Source: Caldicoprobacter algeriensis (GTDB taxonomy: Bacteria > Bacillota > Clostridia > Caldicoprobacterales > Caldicoprobacteraceae). From it: a DNA stretch of 64,000 nucleotides. Below the pieces are notes generated by a model. That model worked only from the letters and a program-made list of their open reading frames with translations, was not told the origin of the DNA and did no database searches. This document shows positions 9,454 through 19,360 of this stretch, piece after piece (position 1 is the first letter of the stretch; every line of letters starts with the position of its first letter). The position numbers were made by a program, and so were the translations under genes. Location: contig NZ_JAHUQD010000001.1 in assembly GCF_023838525.1 (NCBI RefSeq), positions 62,001-126,000 of the forward strand, given 5' to 3'.

Positions 9454-10401
9454 TTACCATGTCTTAATCCCATTATGTGATAGGGCAGCTTCAATTTCCT
9501 CCTTCATGCGGAGCACCTCTGCCAGTGCGGCATCTGCAAAGCACTCGGGAGAAAACTTCTCCTTCCACGGGCTTCGCCGATAGGCACATATCACGCTGCG
9601 CGAGGCATTGATGACAGCACCCAAACCATGCTCATCAAAACCACCCATTACATCCTGGATACTACCTCCCTGCGCTCCATAACCCGGTATTAAAAAGTAG
9701 GTGTGAGGCATCTCGCCCCTCAGCTCCTCGAGCTGCCGGGGGTAAGTGGCTCCTATGACGGCACCTACATGGCTGTAACCTTTTGTGCCCATGAGCTCTT
9801 TCCCCCATTCCACCACCTTCTCGGCCACCTTGTTATATAGCCTTTTCCCTTCAACCGGCAGGTCCTGGAACTCCCCCGACGAAGGGTTGGAAGTCTTAAC
9901 CAGTACAAATATGCCCTTATTGTACTCCTTACAGGCCTGGATAAACGGCATCACGCCATCGGTGCCAAGATAGGGATTAACCGTTACGAAGTCCAGGTCA
10001 AAGGCTGGCATTCTACCACTTTTGAGCGGAGTTTCGCCAAGATAAGCGCTGGCATAGGCCTCGGCAGTAGAGCCGATATCGTTTCTCTTGATATCCCCTA
10101 TGACTATCAGGCCTTTTGACTTGGCGTACTGCGCCGTAAGCCTGAAGGCCTCCATCCCCGGTGGGCCGTACATCTCATAATAGGCTACCTGTATCTTGAC
10201 GGCAGGAATATGCTCATATACCGCGTCAATGATGGCCTTGTTGAATTCAAATATGGCGCTGGCGGCCACCTCAAAGAGCGATGCCCCGCTACACCTTTCC
10301 ACCACGTGGTCAGGAACATACTCAAGCCGTGTATCCAGCCCGACCACCGTGGGATTCCTCTTTTTAATAATCTGTTCTATGAGCTTATCTATCAAATGCA
10401 T
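9454..10401 (-). CDS. pyrF: Orotidine 5'-phosphate decarboxylase (type 2)
   Basis: 315 residues, clearly longer than the B. subtilis type (about 240) and of the type-2 subfamily. The catalytic Lys/Asp region GLIVIGDIKRNDIGSTAEAYA is intact. It decarboxylates OMP to UMP. It lies between pyrC and carB, whereas in B. subtilis pyrF follows pyrD. GGGGGTGA directly abuts the ATG. Confidence 0.95.
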   Translation of the reverse strand: MHLIDKLIEQIIKKRNPTVVGLDTRLEYVPDHVVERCSGASLFEVAASAIFEFNKAIIDAVYEHIPAVKIQVAYYEMYGPPGMEAFRLTAQYAKSKGLIVIGDIKRNDIGSTAEAYASAYLGETPLKSGRMPAFDLDFVTVNPYLGTDGVMPFIQACKEYNKGIFVLVKTSNPSSGEFQDLPVEGKRLYNKVAEKVVEWGKELMGTKGYSHVGAVIGATYPRQLEELRGEMPHTYFLIPGYGAQGGSIQDVMGGFDEHGLGAVINASRSVICAYRRSPWKEKFSPECFADAALAEVLRMKEEIEAALSHNGIKTW

Positions 10402-10458
10402 TCACCCCCCATCTATCTAATTTCGTTTTACCGCATCACCAGGGTGTTTTATAGACCT

Positions 10459-11748
10459 TTAAACGATTACTCTCTCATCCTTCATGACTATCCTGCCATC
10501 CACGATGGTATGGATAACTTTGCCTTTTAAAGTATGGCCATGGAAAGGCGAGTTCTTGCCCTTGGAATAAAATTTCGAAACATCAACGGTGTATTCCCTA
10601 TCGAGGTCAACCACTATTATGTCTGCAGGTTTTCCAACCCCTATGGTGCCCGCATCTATATTCAATATATCAGCTGGCCCTTTACTCATCTTTTGTACCA
10701 GCTCCACCATAGAAAGAATCCCCGTCTCGACCAAATTGGTATAGGCAAGCGAAAATGCCGTCTCAAACCCCGATATGCCATTGGCAGCCAGGCCGTACTC
10801 CACTTCTTTGTCGTCCCGGTGGTGAGGTGCATGGTCGGTGGCGATGATATCGATGGTCCCGTCCTTTAGCCCCTGTTTTATGGCCTCCACATCGTCATCG
10901 GTACGCAGAGGAGGGTTCACTTTAGCGTTGGCATCGTATCCATCCACCCACGCATCAGTTGCTGAGAAATAGTGAGGTGCGGTTTCACAGGTAACCCTCA
11001 CGCCTCTTCTCTTGGCCTGGCGGATCAGCTCCACCGAGCCTCTGGTGCTCACATGTGCGATGTGTATGGGAGCGTCCAGCGTCTCAGCCAGTATGATGTC
11101 CCTTGCCACCATGACCTCTTCTGCAGCCCGGGTTATGCCTTTGAGCCCCAGCACCGTCGACATATACCCCTCGTTCATGACACCGTCCCCAACCAGCGAT
11201 AAATCCTCACAGTGCGAGATTATAAGCATATCGAGGCCTTTGGCGTACTGAAGGGCCAGCCTCATCAGGTGGGAATTCATGATGGGCCTGCCGTCGTCCG
11301 AAAGGGCTACAGCCCCTGCCTCTTTGAGTTCCCCCATCTCTGTGAGCTCTTCGCCTTTTTGTCCTTTTGTGACGGCTGCTATGGGATAAACCTTGACCAC
11401 GCCTTTAGCCATGGCTATTGACTTTATATAATTTACCATAGCTGCACTGTCTACCACGGGGTTGGTATTGGCCATACACGCAACACTGGTAAAACCACCT
11501 GCGGCGGCGCTCCTGGTCCCCGAACCTATATCCTCCTTGTATTCAAATCCTGGCTCTCTTAAGTGACAGTGAGCATCCACCAATCCCGGCAGCACCCATT
11601 TGCCAGCAGCATCGATAACTTCATCAGCCGTATTTTCTATATCTTTCCCTATATTGATGACCTTCCCTTTGTCAATCAATATATCCGCTTTATAGGGTAC
11701 AGCCAAGATCCCATCAACCACCATCCCGTTTTTAATGCACAGCATCAT
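10459..11748 (-). CDS. pyrC: Dihydroorotase
   Basis: 429 residues, an amidohydrolase-fold zinc enzyme that cyclises carbamoyl aspartate to dihydroorotate. The first metal motif is [11 protein letters not shown] (about residues 59-69), further His ligands are in SHCE and IHIAHVS, and the catalytic Asp is in ATDHAPHH. The start overlaps the 3' end of pyrB by 17 nt, with GAGGAGG just upstream of tandem ATGs. Confidence 0.96.
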   Translation of the reverse strand: MMLCIKNGMVVDGILAVPYKADILIDKGKVINIGKDIENTADEVIDAAGKWVLPGLVDAHCHLREPGFEYKEDIGSGTRSAAAGGFTSVACMANTNPVVDSAAMVNYIKSIAMAKGVVKVYPIAAVTKGQKGEELTEMGELKEAGAVALSDDGRPIMNSHLMRLALQYAKGLDMLIISHCEDLSLVGDGVMNEGYMSTVLGLKGITRAAEEVMVARDIILAETLDAPIHIAHVSTRGSVELIRQAKRRGVRVTCETAPHYFSATDAWVDGYDANAKVNPPLRTDDDVEAIKQGLKDGTIDIIATDHAPHHRDDKEVEYGLAANGISGFETAFSLAYTNLVETGILSMVELVQKMSKGPADILNIDAGTIGVGKPADIIVVDLDREYTVDVSKFYSKGKNSPFHGHTLKGKVIHTIVDGRIVMKDERVIV

Positions 11749-12667
11749 GATTCCTCCTCGTCAAGAGATATAGAAGCGCCATGCGGATAGCCACTCCGTT
11801 GGTCACCTGTTCATTGATTACAGACTGCGCTCCATCCACCAAATCTGACGATATCTCCACACCCCTGTTTACCGGACCAGGGTGCATAATCAGGGCATCC
11901 TTCTTGGCAAGCCGTATCCGTTCCTCGGTTATGCCAAACAGATGCATGTACTCCCTAAGAGAAGGCAGCAACCCTTTCTGCTGGCGCTCTCTTTGAAGCC
12001 GCAGCCCCATGACCACATCCGCCCCTCTTATGGCTTCCTCGACTCTGTAAAAAACCTTAGCTCCCATTTTTTCAATATCAGGCGGCATAAGAGTGGGAGG
12101 GCCGGCCACCCTTACCTCGGCTCCCATGGTGGTGAGCCCCCATATGTTGCTGCGCGCCACCCTGCTGTGCAGTATATCTCCTATTATGGCTACCTTCAAA
12201 CCATCTATGGCCCCTTTCTTTTGCTTCATGGTAAACATATCGAGCAGCGCCTGGGTTGGGTGTTCGTTGATTCCGTCGCCGGCATTAATAACCGACGCCA
12301 ATACATGTTTTGCCAGAAGGTGAGGCGCCCCCGACATTGGATGACGAATAACGATGACGTCAACCCCCATGCTTTGAATGGTTTTCCCCGTGTCTATCAA
12401 GCTTTCTCCCTTGGCAACGCTGCTGGACGAGACTGCAACGCTGGCTGTGTGTGCTCCCAGATATTTGGCCGCAAATTCAAACGAGAACCTTGTCCTGGTG
12501 CTGTTTTCATAAAACAGCGTTACCATCGATTTGCCCTGTAGATGCGACACCTTTTTGACGTCGCTCAAAAGAATGGATTTCATCTTTTCAGCCGTCGTCA
12601 GTATTTCCTCAATCTCCTCTCTGGTCAATCCTCTAAGGCCCAGCAAGTCCTTTCGCTTTAATGCCAT
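11732..12667 (-). CDS. pyrB: Aspartate carbamoyltransferase catalytic subunit
   Basis: Condenses carbamoyl phosphate with aspartate. The carbamoyl-phosphate motif [13 protein letters not shown], the second motif HPTQALLD and the aspartate-site MHPGPVNRG are all present. The start is set at the second ATG ([11 protein letters not shown], 311 aa), which is better spaced from GGTGGGTGAG than the upstream ATG at 12682. No regulatory pyrI gene is nearby. Expression is controlled by the PyrR attenuator directly upstream. Confidence 0.95.
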   Translation of the reverse strand: MALKRKDLLGLRGLTREEIEEILTTAEKMKSILLSDVKKVSHLQGKSMVTLFYENSTRTRFSFEFAAKYLGAHTASVAVSSSSVAKGESLIDTGKTIQSMGVDVIVIRHPMSGAPHLLAKHVLASVINAGDGINEHPTQALLDMFTMKQKKGAIDGLKVAIIGDILHSRVARSNIWGLTTMGAEVRVAGPPTLMPPDIEKMGAKVFYRVEEAIRGADVVMGLRLQRERQQKGLLPSLREYMHLFGITEERIRLAKKDALIMHPGPVNRGVEISSDLVDGAQSVINEQVTNGVAIRMALLYLLTRRNHDAVH

Positions 12668-12726
12668 TATCTCACCCACCAAAATTCAAGATTTATTTGA
12701 TTTACTGTCGCCCGCTTTTGGGCATC

Positions 12727-12758
12727 AAAAAATGCCTTGATAGAAGGCTATCAAGGCA
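12727..12758 (-). terminator. Attenuator terminator before pyrB
   Basis: On the minus strand a 10-bp stem (TGCCTTGATAG with CTATCAAGGCA) is followed by six T residues. It lies between pyrR and pyrB and is the terminator arm of the PyrR attenuator. Confidence 0.88.
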
Positions 12759-12774
12759 TGTAAAACCCGGTGCA

Positions 12775-12813
12775 ATTCCCTTGACAGCCTCACAGGACTG
12801 TATTAAAGGGAAT
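12775..12813 (-). promoter_or_regulatory. PyrR-binding anti-antiterminator in pyrR-pyrB spacer
   Basis: The minus strand carries AGTCCTGTGAGGCT, a full match to the PyrR loop consensus ARUCCNGNGAGGYU. It is enclosed by a stem of TTCCCTT with AAGGGAA and ACAG with CTGT. UMP-bound PyrR would stabilise this hairpin and let the downstream terminator form. Confidence 0.88.
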
Positions 12814-12815
12814 TT

Positions 12816-13370
<555 letters not shown>

Positions 13371-13373
13371 TTA

Positions 13374-13490
13374 CAAAAAAAGACATCTCACCGATCGGTA
13401 AGACGTCCTTTGCACACGTACCATCCCAGATACAATTTTGCGCAAACTACACCTCAACACCTTACCGACCTCACAGGATCGATTTAAAGG
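13374..13490 (-). promoter_or_regulatory. PyrR attenuator in the pyrR leader
   Basis: The minus-strand leader carries GATCCTGTGAGGTC (near match to the PyrR loop, 13469-13482). About 60 nt later a terminator follows (13375-13408): GACGTCTTACC pairs with GGTGAGATGTC and runs into seven T residues. It is the first of two attenuators in this operon. Confidence 0.83.
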
Positions 13491-13507
13491 CCAAATCAAT
13501 TTTTTAT

Positions 13508-13536
13508 AGTATAACATAAACACACCCGAGTGTCCA
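13508..13536 (-). promoter_or_regulatory. Promoter of the pyr operon
   Basis: TGGACA (complement of 13531-13536), a 17-bp spacer, and TATACT (complement of 13508-13513). It lies just ahead of the pyrR leader attenuator and is the only good promoter for the operon seen here. Confidence 0.75.
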
Positions 13537-13544
13537 TACCCTTT

Positions 13545-14474
13545 TTAATTTTTTGTATAATTTCTTCGCAGGATATCAAGCAGGTTTTCAAAGTATTCGG
13601 GCAGGGGCGCTTCAAACTCCATATACTCTCCAGTAGAGGGATGGATAAGCCCTAGCTTCTTTGCATGAAGGACCTGTCCCTTTAAATTAAATTTTTGCTT
13701 TCGAGAACCGTAAACGTTGTCGCCCACCACGGGATGGCCTATATACGCCATGTGCACCCGTATCTGATGGGTTCTGCCAGTTTCAAGCCTGGCCTCGACA
13801 AGGGTATATTCGCCAAACCGTTCAAGCACCTTAAAATGCGTAATCGCCGGTTTTGCAGTAGGCGCATTCAGCACTGCCATCTTTTTGCGGTTGGTGGGAT
13901 GGCGCCCTATTGGAGCATTTATAACCCCTTTGTCCTCTTTTATGTTTTTTTCCACAATGCACCAGTAAATCCTCTTTAAAGTTCTGTCTTTGATCTGTTG
14001 CGCCAGGCTGCGGTGCGCAGCATCATTCTTGGCAACCACCAGCAAGCCCGAGGTATCCTTGTCCAGGCGGTGGACAATCCCCGGCCGGATCACGCCGCCA
14101 ATCCCGGACAGCTCATCGCAAGAGTAGAGCAGCGCATTGACCAGTGTACCCGAATAATTCCCTGGTGCGGGGTGTACCACCATCCCCTGGGGCTTATTGA
14201 CCACCACTATATCATCGTCTTCGTATACTATATCCAGCTCCAAGGGTTCGGGCTGAAGGGATATCTCCTGCGGCGGCGGTATGGTCACATCTATGATGCA
14301 CCCGGACTTTACCTTAAAATTAGGCTTTACCTTTTCGCCGTTTACCAGCACAAGCCCGTCCTTTATTAGCTTTTGAATGTATGAACGCGAATGTTCAGGA
14401 ATCTTTTCGGTCAAAAAGACATCGATTCTCTTTTTGTCATCTGCTTGCGCAATTTCAAACCTCAAAGTTTCCAT
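13545..14474 (-). CDS. rluD: 23S rRNA pseudouridine synthase, RluD family
   Basis: An S4 RNA-binding domain (about residues 12-75) is followed by a pseudouridine synthase domain with the catalytic-Asp motif HRLDKDTSGLLVVAKN. The start is set at the ATG at 14474 (METLRFEIA, 309 aa), 11 nt downstream of the lspA stop. The open frame reaching 14537 would overlap lspA and has no ribosome binding site. lspA-rluD is a common Firmicute pair (ylyA-lspA-ylyB in B. subtilis). Family certain, exact target uridines inferred. Confidence 0.92.
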   Translation of the reverse strand: METLRFEIAQADDKKRIDVFLTEKIPEHSRSYIQKLIKDGLVLVNGEKVKPNFKVKSGCIIDVTIPPPQEISLQPEPLELDIVYEDDDIVVVNKPQGMVVHPAPGNYSGTLVNALLYSCDELSGIGGVIRPGIVHRLDKDTSGLLVVAKNDAAHRSLAQQIKDRTLKRIYWCIVEKNIKEDKGVINAPIGRHPTNRKKMAVLNAPTAKPAITHFKVLERFGEYTLVEARLETGRTHQIRVHMAYIGHPVVGDNVYGSRKQKFNLKGQVLHAKKLGLIHPSTGEYMEFEAPLPEYFENLLDILRRNYTKN

Positions 14475-14484
14475 AAGCGAACAC

Positions 14485-14946
14485 CTAACTGAGCTGCCTT
14501 TCTCTTGAATCTGCCATAAACAATATATAATAGGCAAGCAATATGGTACCTATCACCACGAATGAATCGGCCACATTGAAGACAGGGTAATCTATAAGTA
14601 CAAAATGCAGCATATCCACCACATATCCCAACCGCAGCCTATCAATTAGATTGCCTATAGCCCCACCCAGTATCATGGAAAGCGCAATGGTGAGTACTAT
14701 GTTCTCTTGCCTGCGTGCAAATAGATAATATGCTATTACTGCACTGACTACAACCGTCAATACTATAAAAAGCCATCTCTGATTTTGCAAGATGCCGAAT
14801 GCGGCACCCCTGTTTTCCACGTAGGTAAAATGAAATACATTTTGTACCAAAGGGATAGACCCCACTGGCTTAAGATAGGTCTTGGCGAGATATTTGGTAA
14901 CCTGATCAAGGGCCACTATGAAAGCCACGATAAATACCTGCAGCAT
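14485..14946 (-). CDS. lspA: Lipoprotein signal peptidase
   Basis: 153 residues with four predicted membrane helices. The two conserved boxes with the catalytic aspartates are visible, GNLIDRLRLGYVVDM and FNVADSFVVIGT. It cleaves the signal peptide of diacylglyceryl-modified prolipoproteins in the cytoplasmic membrane. It is promoted from its own extended -10 site and is coupled to rluD. Confidence 0.95.
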   Translation of the reverse strand: MLQVFIVAFIVALDQVTKYLAKTYLKPVGSIPLVQNVFHFTYVENRGAAFGILQNQRWLFIVLTVVVSAVIAYYLFARRQENIVLTIALSMILGGAIGNLIDRLRLGYVVDMLHFVLIDYPVFNVADSFVVIGTILLAYYILFMADSRERQLS

Positions 14947-14984
14947 GGTGCTCCCCTTCCATAGACTTCTTTACACTGTATTAC

Positions 14985-14993
14985 ATTATACCA
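14985..14993 (-). promoter_or_regulatory. Extended -10 promoter for lspA-rluD
   Basis: The minus strand reads TGGTATAAT, a TGN extension joined to a perfect -10, about 40 nt before the lspA ATG. The -35 is poor. Confidence 0.5.
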
Positions 14994-15029
14994 TAAGGTG
15001 AAGCACCTTTCATAGCAAGTTTTCATAAA

Positions 15030-15428
15030 TTAGGCCCAGTTGGTATTAATCTGCTCTTCAGCCTCTTTCTTCTGGCAGTTGATACAAAGCTTGGCAGTTG
15101 GATAGGCATCCAGGCGTTCAAAGCCTATCTCCTTGCCGCAGTATAAACATATCCCGTAGCTTCCCCTCTCTATCCTTTGTAGGGCATCGCGTATATCGCC
15201 AAGGTATTCTAGTTGGTGATTGCGCAAGGAGACGTACTTTTCCTGCTCAAAGGTTTCGGTCCCTAAATCGGCAGGATGATTATCGTACTTGGATAACTCC
15301 TCTATGCTGTTCCCTATGGAATCATCCACCCCAAAATTGTTCTTCTTAAACTCATTAAGCATAGACTCAACTTTTTGCTGTTCGTCCAGCAACTTTTTCT
15401 TAAGGTATTTTATTTCATAATCCTTCAT
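15030..15428 (-). CDS. TraR/DksA-type C4 zinc finger protein (YteA-like)
   Basis: 132 residues. A basic, coiled-coil N-terminal half (LKKKLLDEQQKVESMLNEF) is followed by a C-terminal C4 zinc finger of the TraR/DksA family (CLYCGKEIG...CINCQKKE, about residues 97-120). The conserved middle segment LSKYDNHPADLGTETFEQEKY is typical of the Firmicute YteA group, associated with sporulation or stress. DksA relatives act in the secondary channel of RNA polymerase; whether this subgroup does is not established. Confidence 0.85.
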   Translation of the reverse strand: MKDYEIKYLKKKLLDEQQKVESMLNEFKKNNFGVDDSIGNSIEELSKYDNHPADLGTETFEQEKYVSLRNHQLEYLGDIRDALQRIERGSYGICLYCGKEIGFERLDAYPTAKLCINCQKKEAEEQINTNWA

Positions 15429-15580
15429 AAGCCTCTTTTCCCCCTTCTTCTAGGTCTCCTTTTTAGGTTTTACGTTGTAAGTTTCTAATTGTAGATTACA
15501 GACACATTGCTATTTTCCCCGACAAATCCGTACATCAGTCAATACTCCTCAATTTTAAATCTTGAACCTTTTAAAGCCGT

Positions 15581-15889
15581 TCACAGGTGTTGCTTGACGA
15601 TTTTAACTATTTCTGCTATAAATCCACCTATTATAGGCAAATTTTCATTAGCCAGCCGGGTCAAAAAATACAGTGCCACGGCGCCAAGCAGGGTAAACCC
15701 CACAGCCATTCCAAACCCTCTTGCCAAGCCGGCTATGAAATTGGTGCGTATCACCCTCCGGGTATCATTTAGATATTCTATATACTCTCCAAACCTCATC
15801 TTCTCAAGAGTCCTGGCAATCTCCTCTATCTTTGAATAAGCTTGCTGCTTTGTGTCCTCCTCATTATTTGTCCGACAATCCCTTTCCAT
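15581..15889 (-). CDS. Small membrane protein, DUF5665 family
   Basis: 102 residues. A charged N-terminal half (KIEEIARTLEKMRFGEYIEYLNDTRR) precedes one long or two short hydrophobic segments (FGMAVGFTLLGAVALYFL and LPIIGGFIAEIV). The pattern FGEYIEYL...RRVIRTNFIAGLARGFG matches what I know of the DUF5665 family of Clostridia. Function unknown; probably an integral membrane protein. It follows the divIVA terminator and so is likely its own unit. Confidence 0.75.
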   Translation of the reverse strand: MERDCRTNNEEDTKQQAYSKIEEIARTLEKMRFGEYIEYLNDTRRVIRTNFIAGLARGFGMAVGFTLLGAVALYFLTRLANENLPIIGGFIAEIVKIVKQHL

Positions 15890-15904
15890 GTTGTATCATC
15901 TCTC

Positions 15905-15944
15905 CAAAAAACATAAAAGGGGATACTGAAAAAAGTATACCCCC
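15905..15944 (-). terminator. Terminator after divIVA
   Basis: On the minus strand GGGGGTATACT pairs with AGTATCCCC (one bulge), followed by TTTTATGTTTTTT. It closes the yggS-sepF-yggT-divIVA run. Confidence 0.8.
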
Positions 15945-16003
15945 TCGTAGCACTTTTTATCCTCGCCATATTACTTCATCAACAACGATATAGCACGCTG
16001 ATT

Positions 16004-16480
16004 TTAAGCACCAGCCTGATCCTCAACAGATGGCAATTCTGTTTCCCTTTCTATCGTTTTAAGATACTCCTGCAAAAGCGTTTTAAACCTGGTTTTGAAT
16101 ACCTGCATTTGCTTTCTGGTCTCTTCATATTCCATTCGTATTTTTACCACCTGCTCATTGGCGTCCTGTATGATCTTCTGCGCCTTCTGTTCGGCCTCTC
16201 TGATGATCAGCTCGGCATTCTTATGCGCCGAGGCCGTCACCTCCTCTGCGGTTTTTTGTGCCGTAACCAGTGTCTCCTTCAGGGTGCTCTCCATGGACTT
16301 GTAGTATTCCAGCTGTTCCTTTAAAAGGCCAATACGCTCCTTAAGTTCAAGGTTTTCTTTATAAAGCTTTTCAAAATCCTGTACAACTTCATCCAGAAAC
16401 TGATCTACTTCATCCTCGTCATAACCTCTGAAGCTTCGGGAAAATTCCTTATTGTGAATATCCATAGGCGTCAACGGCAT
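16004..16480 (-). CDS. divIVA: Cell-division initiation protein DivIVA
   Basis: The lipid-binding N-terminal motif MPLTPMDIHNKEFSRSFRGYD is followed by long coiled-coil heptads (about 30-150). Start at the ATG at 16480, 9 nt after GGGGAGG, rather than the TTG two codons earlier. The protein binds negatively curved membrane at division sites and poles. Context (sepF, yggT, yggS) is the classical ylm division cluster. Confidence 0.92.
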   Translation of the reverse strand: MPLTPMDIHNKEFSRSFRGYDEDEVDQFLDEVVQDFEKLYKENLELKERIGLLKEQLEYYKSMESTLKETLVTAQKTAEEVTASAHKNAELIIREAEQKAQKIIQDANEQVVKIRMEYEETRKQMQVFKTRFKTLLQEYLKTIERETELPSVEDQAGA

Positions 16481-16517
16481 AATCAATATCCTCCCCTCTT
16501 AGATTGCCACAAAAACG

Positions 16518-16829
16518 TTAAAAAAACGCTGCCCTGTACTTCAAAAAGTTTTCCACAACCTCTATGATCTGCTGCAGAATCATTATTGCCAAATAGGCAA
16601 AAAGTGGCGAAAAATCTATGGGAAATCCCGAGGTATTCAGCCTATCGGTTAGCCTGCGAAAAGGGCTGACCACAGGTTCTACTACCCGCATAACGAAGGA
16701 TCGAACGGGATGGGTTGGATCTATAAACCACGACATAAGGGCATTGATGACAATTAACCACGAAAGTATGTTCAGGAACCATCGTATGCCCCGCAGTACA
16801 TATATGATTCCCCAGTATATCAATGTCAC
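16518..16829 (-). CDS. YggT-family membrane protein
   Basis: 103 residues with two hydrophobic segments flanking the conserved RVVEPVVSPFRRL motif (about residues 47-59) and SWFIDPTHPVRSF. The family (YlmG in Gram-positives) sits in the division cluster beside sepF. No biochemical activity is established. The start appears to be GTG after AGGGGGA; an alternative TTG lies two codons on. Confidence 0.88.
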   Translation of the reverse strand: MTLIYWGIIYVLRGIRWFLNILSWLIVINALMSWFIDPTHPVRSFVMRVVEPVVSPFRRLTDRLNTSGFPIDFSPLFAYLAIMILQQIIEVVENFLKYRAAFF

Positions 16830-16834
16830 TCCCC

Positions 16835-17320
16835 CTATTCTGTTTCCTCTTCCTTGATGTTTGCCAGCGTATAAAAGCTCTTGCCCTTCAATTCTTCAGG
16901 AATGTTACCCACAATGTCGATATTGCTGGGCGCCAGCACAAATATGCCTCTGGACACTTTTTGAATGGTCCCATCGAGAGCATACACCGCCCCACTTATG
17001 AAATCCAGCACCCTTTGGGCCAGAGCTGTATCCAGCGCCTCCAGGTTAACTACAATGGGCTTTCTGTTCTTTAAATTATTGATAATAATCTGAGTATCTT
17101 CAAATGAGGTAGGCTGATATATGACCACTTTTACATAAGACGAAGTATGTATATTGACAACTTTGCCTTTCTTTTGTCTAGACCAAAATGACGGCTCCTC
17201 CAACTCCTGATCTTGATTTTGTTCCTCAGCTTCAGGTTCACCGGCTTCCGGGTTTTCCTCTATCACGGTTTCTTCCAACCCAATTAAGTTTAAAATCTTG
17301 TTAAATATACTGCCCGCCAT
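16835..17320 (-). CDS. sepF: Cell division protein SepF
   Basis: 161 residues: an amphipathic membrane-binding N-terminus (MAGSIFNKILNLIGL), an acidic linker, and the SepF core (KVVIYQPTSFEDTQIIINNLKNRKPIVVNL...RVLDFISGAVYALDG). SepF polymerises into arcs that tether FtsZ to the membrane. It follows yggS by 18 nt and is 5 nt before yggT, so the three are co-transcribed. Confidence 0.95.
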   Translation of the reverse strand: MAGSIFNKILNLIGLEETVIEENPEAGEPEAEEQNQDQELEEPSFWSRQKKGKVVNIHTSSYVKVVIYQPTSFEDTQIIINNLKNRKPIVVNLEALDTALAQRVLDFISGAVYALDGTIQKVSRGIFVLAPSNIDIVGNIPEELKGKSFYTLANIKEEETE

Positions 17321-17338
17321 AAAAATTCCTCCTCTTCT

Positions 17339-18028
17339 CTAAACATATCTTTCCCCAAAGATTGCCCTGCCAATCCTCACGATATTGGCACCTTCTTCAA
17401 TGGCCACCTCAAAATCATTGGTCATCCCCATCGATAGATATTCCATATCAATATAAGGATATCTCCTCTCCTTTATTTTTTCGAACAGCTCTTTGAGCCG
17501 TGCAAAATAAGGGCGTGCAGATTCAGGGTTACTTGACAACGGCGCTATGGTCATCAATCCCTTTACCCGTATATGCTCGAACGGTTCCAACCGCTCGATA
17601 AAGCTTTCAAGCTCCTCTTCAAAGATGCCCGACTTTGTGGATTCCTTGGATACGTTAACCTGTATTAAAACAGGAATGACCCTGTTTACTGTCGCCGCAC
17701 GCCTGTCCAGCTCCTTTGCCAGGGAAATGCGATCAAGCGAATGTATCAAGTCTACCTTGTCTATTATATATTTCACTTTGTTTGTCTGCAACGTTCCAAT
17801 CAGATGTCTCTTTACCTCGGCGGGAATAAATTCGTGCTTTTTTACAAACTCCTGCACCCTATTCTCGCCAATATGCCGTATGCCGGCATCGATTGCCTCC
17901 ATTATCCTGCCCACCTCAACGGTTTTAGTGACAGCAACAACCGTAATATCTTCGGGTGCCCTATTTGCCCTATGGGCAGCTTCGGCGACTCTATCCAATA
18001 CCCTCTTCACATTGTATTGTACGTCCAT
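17339..18028 (-). CDS. YggS-family pyridoxal phosphate homeostasis protein
   Basis: Single-domain alanine racemase-like fold. The PLP lysine lies in VVAVTKTVEV, with GENRVQEF, HLIGTLQTNKVKYI and LSMGMTNDFEVAIEEGANIVRIGRAIFG further on, all hallmarks of YggS/YlmE. Start set at the ATG at 18028 (MDVQYNVKRV, 229 aa) after GAGAGGTGA; the longer frame overlaps the upstream gene. The family buffers free PLP; no racemase activity is known. Confidence 0.93.
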   Translation of the reverse strand: MDVQYNVKRVLDRVAEAAHRANRAPEDITVVAVTKTVEVGRIMEAIDAGIRHIGENRVQEFVKKHEFIPAEVKRHLIGTLQTNKVKYIIDKVDLIHSLDRISLAKELDRRAATVNRVIPVLIQVNVSKESTKSGIFEEELESFIERLEPFEHIRVKGLMTIAPLSSNPESARPYFARLKELFEKIKERRYPYIDMEYLSMGMTNDFEVAIEEGANIVRIGRAIFGERYV

Positions 18029-18035
18029 TGCCAAA

Positions 18036-19250
18036 TCACCTCTCAATGCGAACTTTGGCATGAAGCTCCAGCTGTTTGGATTCCCCTTTCTCGGAAATTA
18101 TAGCATTATCACCATCAGACGCCACCATTTCTACCGGAACAAAAGCTTCTGAATCCTCCTGAATCACCCTTATCCCCTTTTCTCCCCGCCGAGTAACAAC
18201 AGCGCCGGCAGGCACCATAAACCCCTGAAAATTCTTGCTTATCTCTACTTTTACGCTTCTCTTATTGATGAAATCCTCGACCTTCTCATTAAACTCCACT
18301 ATCACAAGGGTTTCACTTTTCCCTTGGACAATGCGATGTACCCTGCCTGTGATGGCTTGCATCTGAGGGCCTATAAAGCTTACATCCACCTCTTGCCCTT
18401 CTGCATAGTTGATTCGCGGCTTTGATATCAGGCACGCTGCGTACCACTTACCGGGCTGTACGATTTTGAAAAACGGTTGATCAGCTTTTGCATCTTCTCC
18501 GCTATCTACTTGTTCCACCACATCTTTACCATAAAAGCTCTTGAAATCCTCAATTGTAATATAATTTACTGCTTTTGCCCCCAGAATGTCCTCCATACCG
18601 TCCAAAGAAAAGCTTATGAAGCCGGACTCCGGAGCCACCAGTTCCACTTTCCACTCTTCAAGCTGCTTGTTAAGCTCAGCCTCTTCCTTGTAAAGCCGTT
18701 CCAGATAAGGGTCGGATCCCATCTTCTGGTCGAGCACCTTTTGCCGGCTGGCAAACAGCGAACGAAGCCTTTTTTCGTAATCATCCAGTTTGTCCAGCTG
18801 CAAATCCCTTACCGCAACCTGAATAGATGCAACTGTACCGACTATATCCTTCTCCACCTTCTCCAAATCCTTATCGATGATCTCCTGCACTATATTTTCC
18901 TGCTGATAGAGCAATATCTTCTCCTGCACGTTGTAGAGCTGGTACACCAGCTCTTCCTTGTAATTGGCTTTATATAAAACGGCCACAGGAGCCTCTTTCT
19001 CCACTGATTCACCTTCAGCTACCAAAAAGTTAACCCGCCCGTACTCAGGAGCATCATACACGCTTTCCTGCCGGATTACCAGAGCATCGCCCCTATCCTT
19101 TAACAATATTTCTCCATACTGCACGATACCGTAAACCGGCGTACGAGTGGAGGCATGTATGAGGTAATAACAGCCCATTATGACCGTAAACAAAAAAACA
19201 AAAAAGCGAAAGCGTACCCTTCTTCTGCCAATTACAAGGCCCTTACCCAT
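18036..19250 (-). CDS. HlyD-like membrane-anchored protein of the division cluster
   Basis: 404 residues. One N-terminal membrane helix (FRFFVFLFTVIMGCYYLI, about 13-32), an extracellular coiled-coil hairpin (about 95-195) between two halves of a lipoyl/barrel-like fold, and a C-terminal beta domain. It resembles HlyD/MFP adaptor proteins but no ABC transporter gene adjoins it. Such HlyD-like proteins recur beside sepF in Clostridia, so a link with division or envelope assembly is likely, though untested. Confidence 0.75.
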   Translation of the reverse strand: MGKGLVIGRRRVRFRFFVFLFTVIMGCYYLIHASTRTPVYGIVQYGEILLKDRGDALVIRQESVYDAPEYGRVNFLVAEGESVEKEAPVAVLYKANYKEELVYQLYNVQEKILLYQQENIVQEIIDKDLEKVEKDIVGTVASIQVAVRDLQLDKLDDYEKRLRSLFASRQKVLDQKMGSDPYLERLYKEEAELNKQLEEWKVELVAPESGFISFSLDGMEDILGAKAVNYITIEDFKSFYGKDVVEQVDSGEDAKADQPFFKIVQPGKWYAACLISKPRINYAEGQEVDVSFIGPQMQAITGRVHRIVQGKSETLVIVEFNEKVEDFINKRSVKVEISKNFQGFMVPAGAVVTRRGEKGIRVIQEDSEAFVPVEMVASDGDNAIISEKGESKQLELHAKVRIER

Positions 19251-19315
19251 AACTCCAATCCCTTCAAAGTTATTCTACTATATTTTCTATTTCTCCGCAA
19301 AACAAAAAAATCCTC

Positions 19316-19349
19316 CAAAAATAAAAATATTCTGATTGCAGCGAATCAG
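19316..19349 (-). terminator. Terminator after the GHKL anti-sigma gene
   Basis: On the minus strand CTGATT pairs with AATCAG, followed by AATATTTTTATTTTT. The stem is short but the U-rich tail is good. Confidence 0.45.
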
Positions 19350-19360
19350 TTTATATCCCC

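Noticed and set aside
11882-12541. 219-codon open frame on the plus strand
   Set aside because: Antisense to pyrB; no ribosome binding site or family resemblance.
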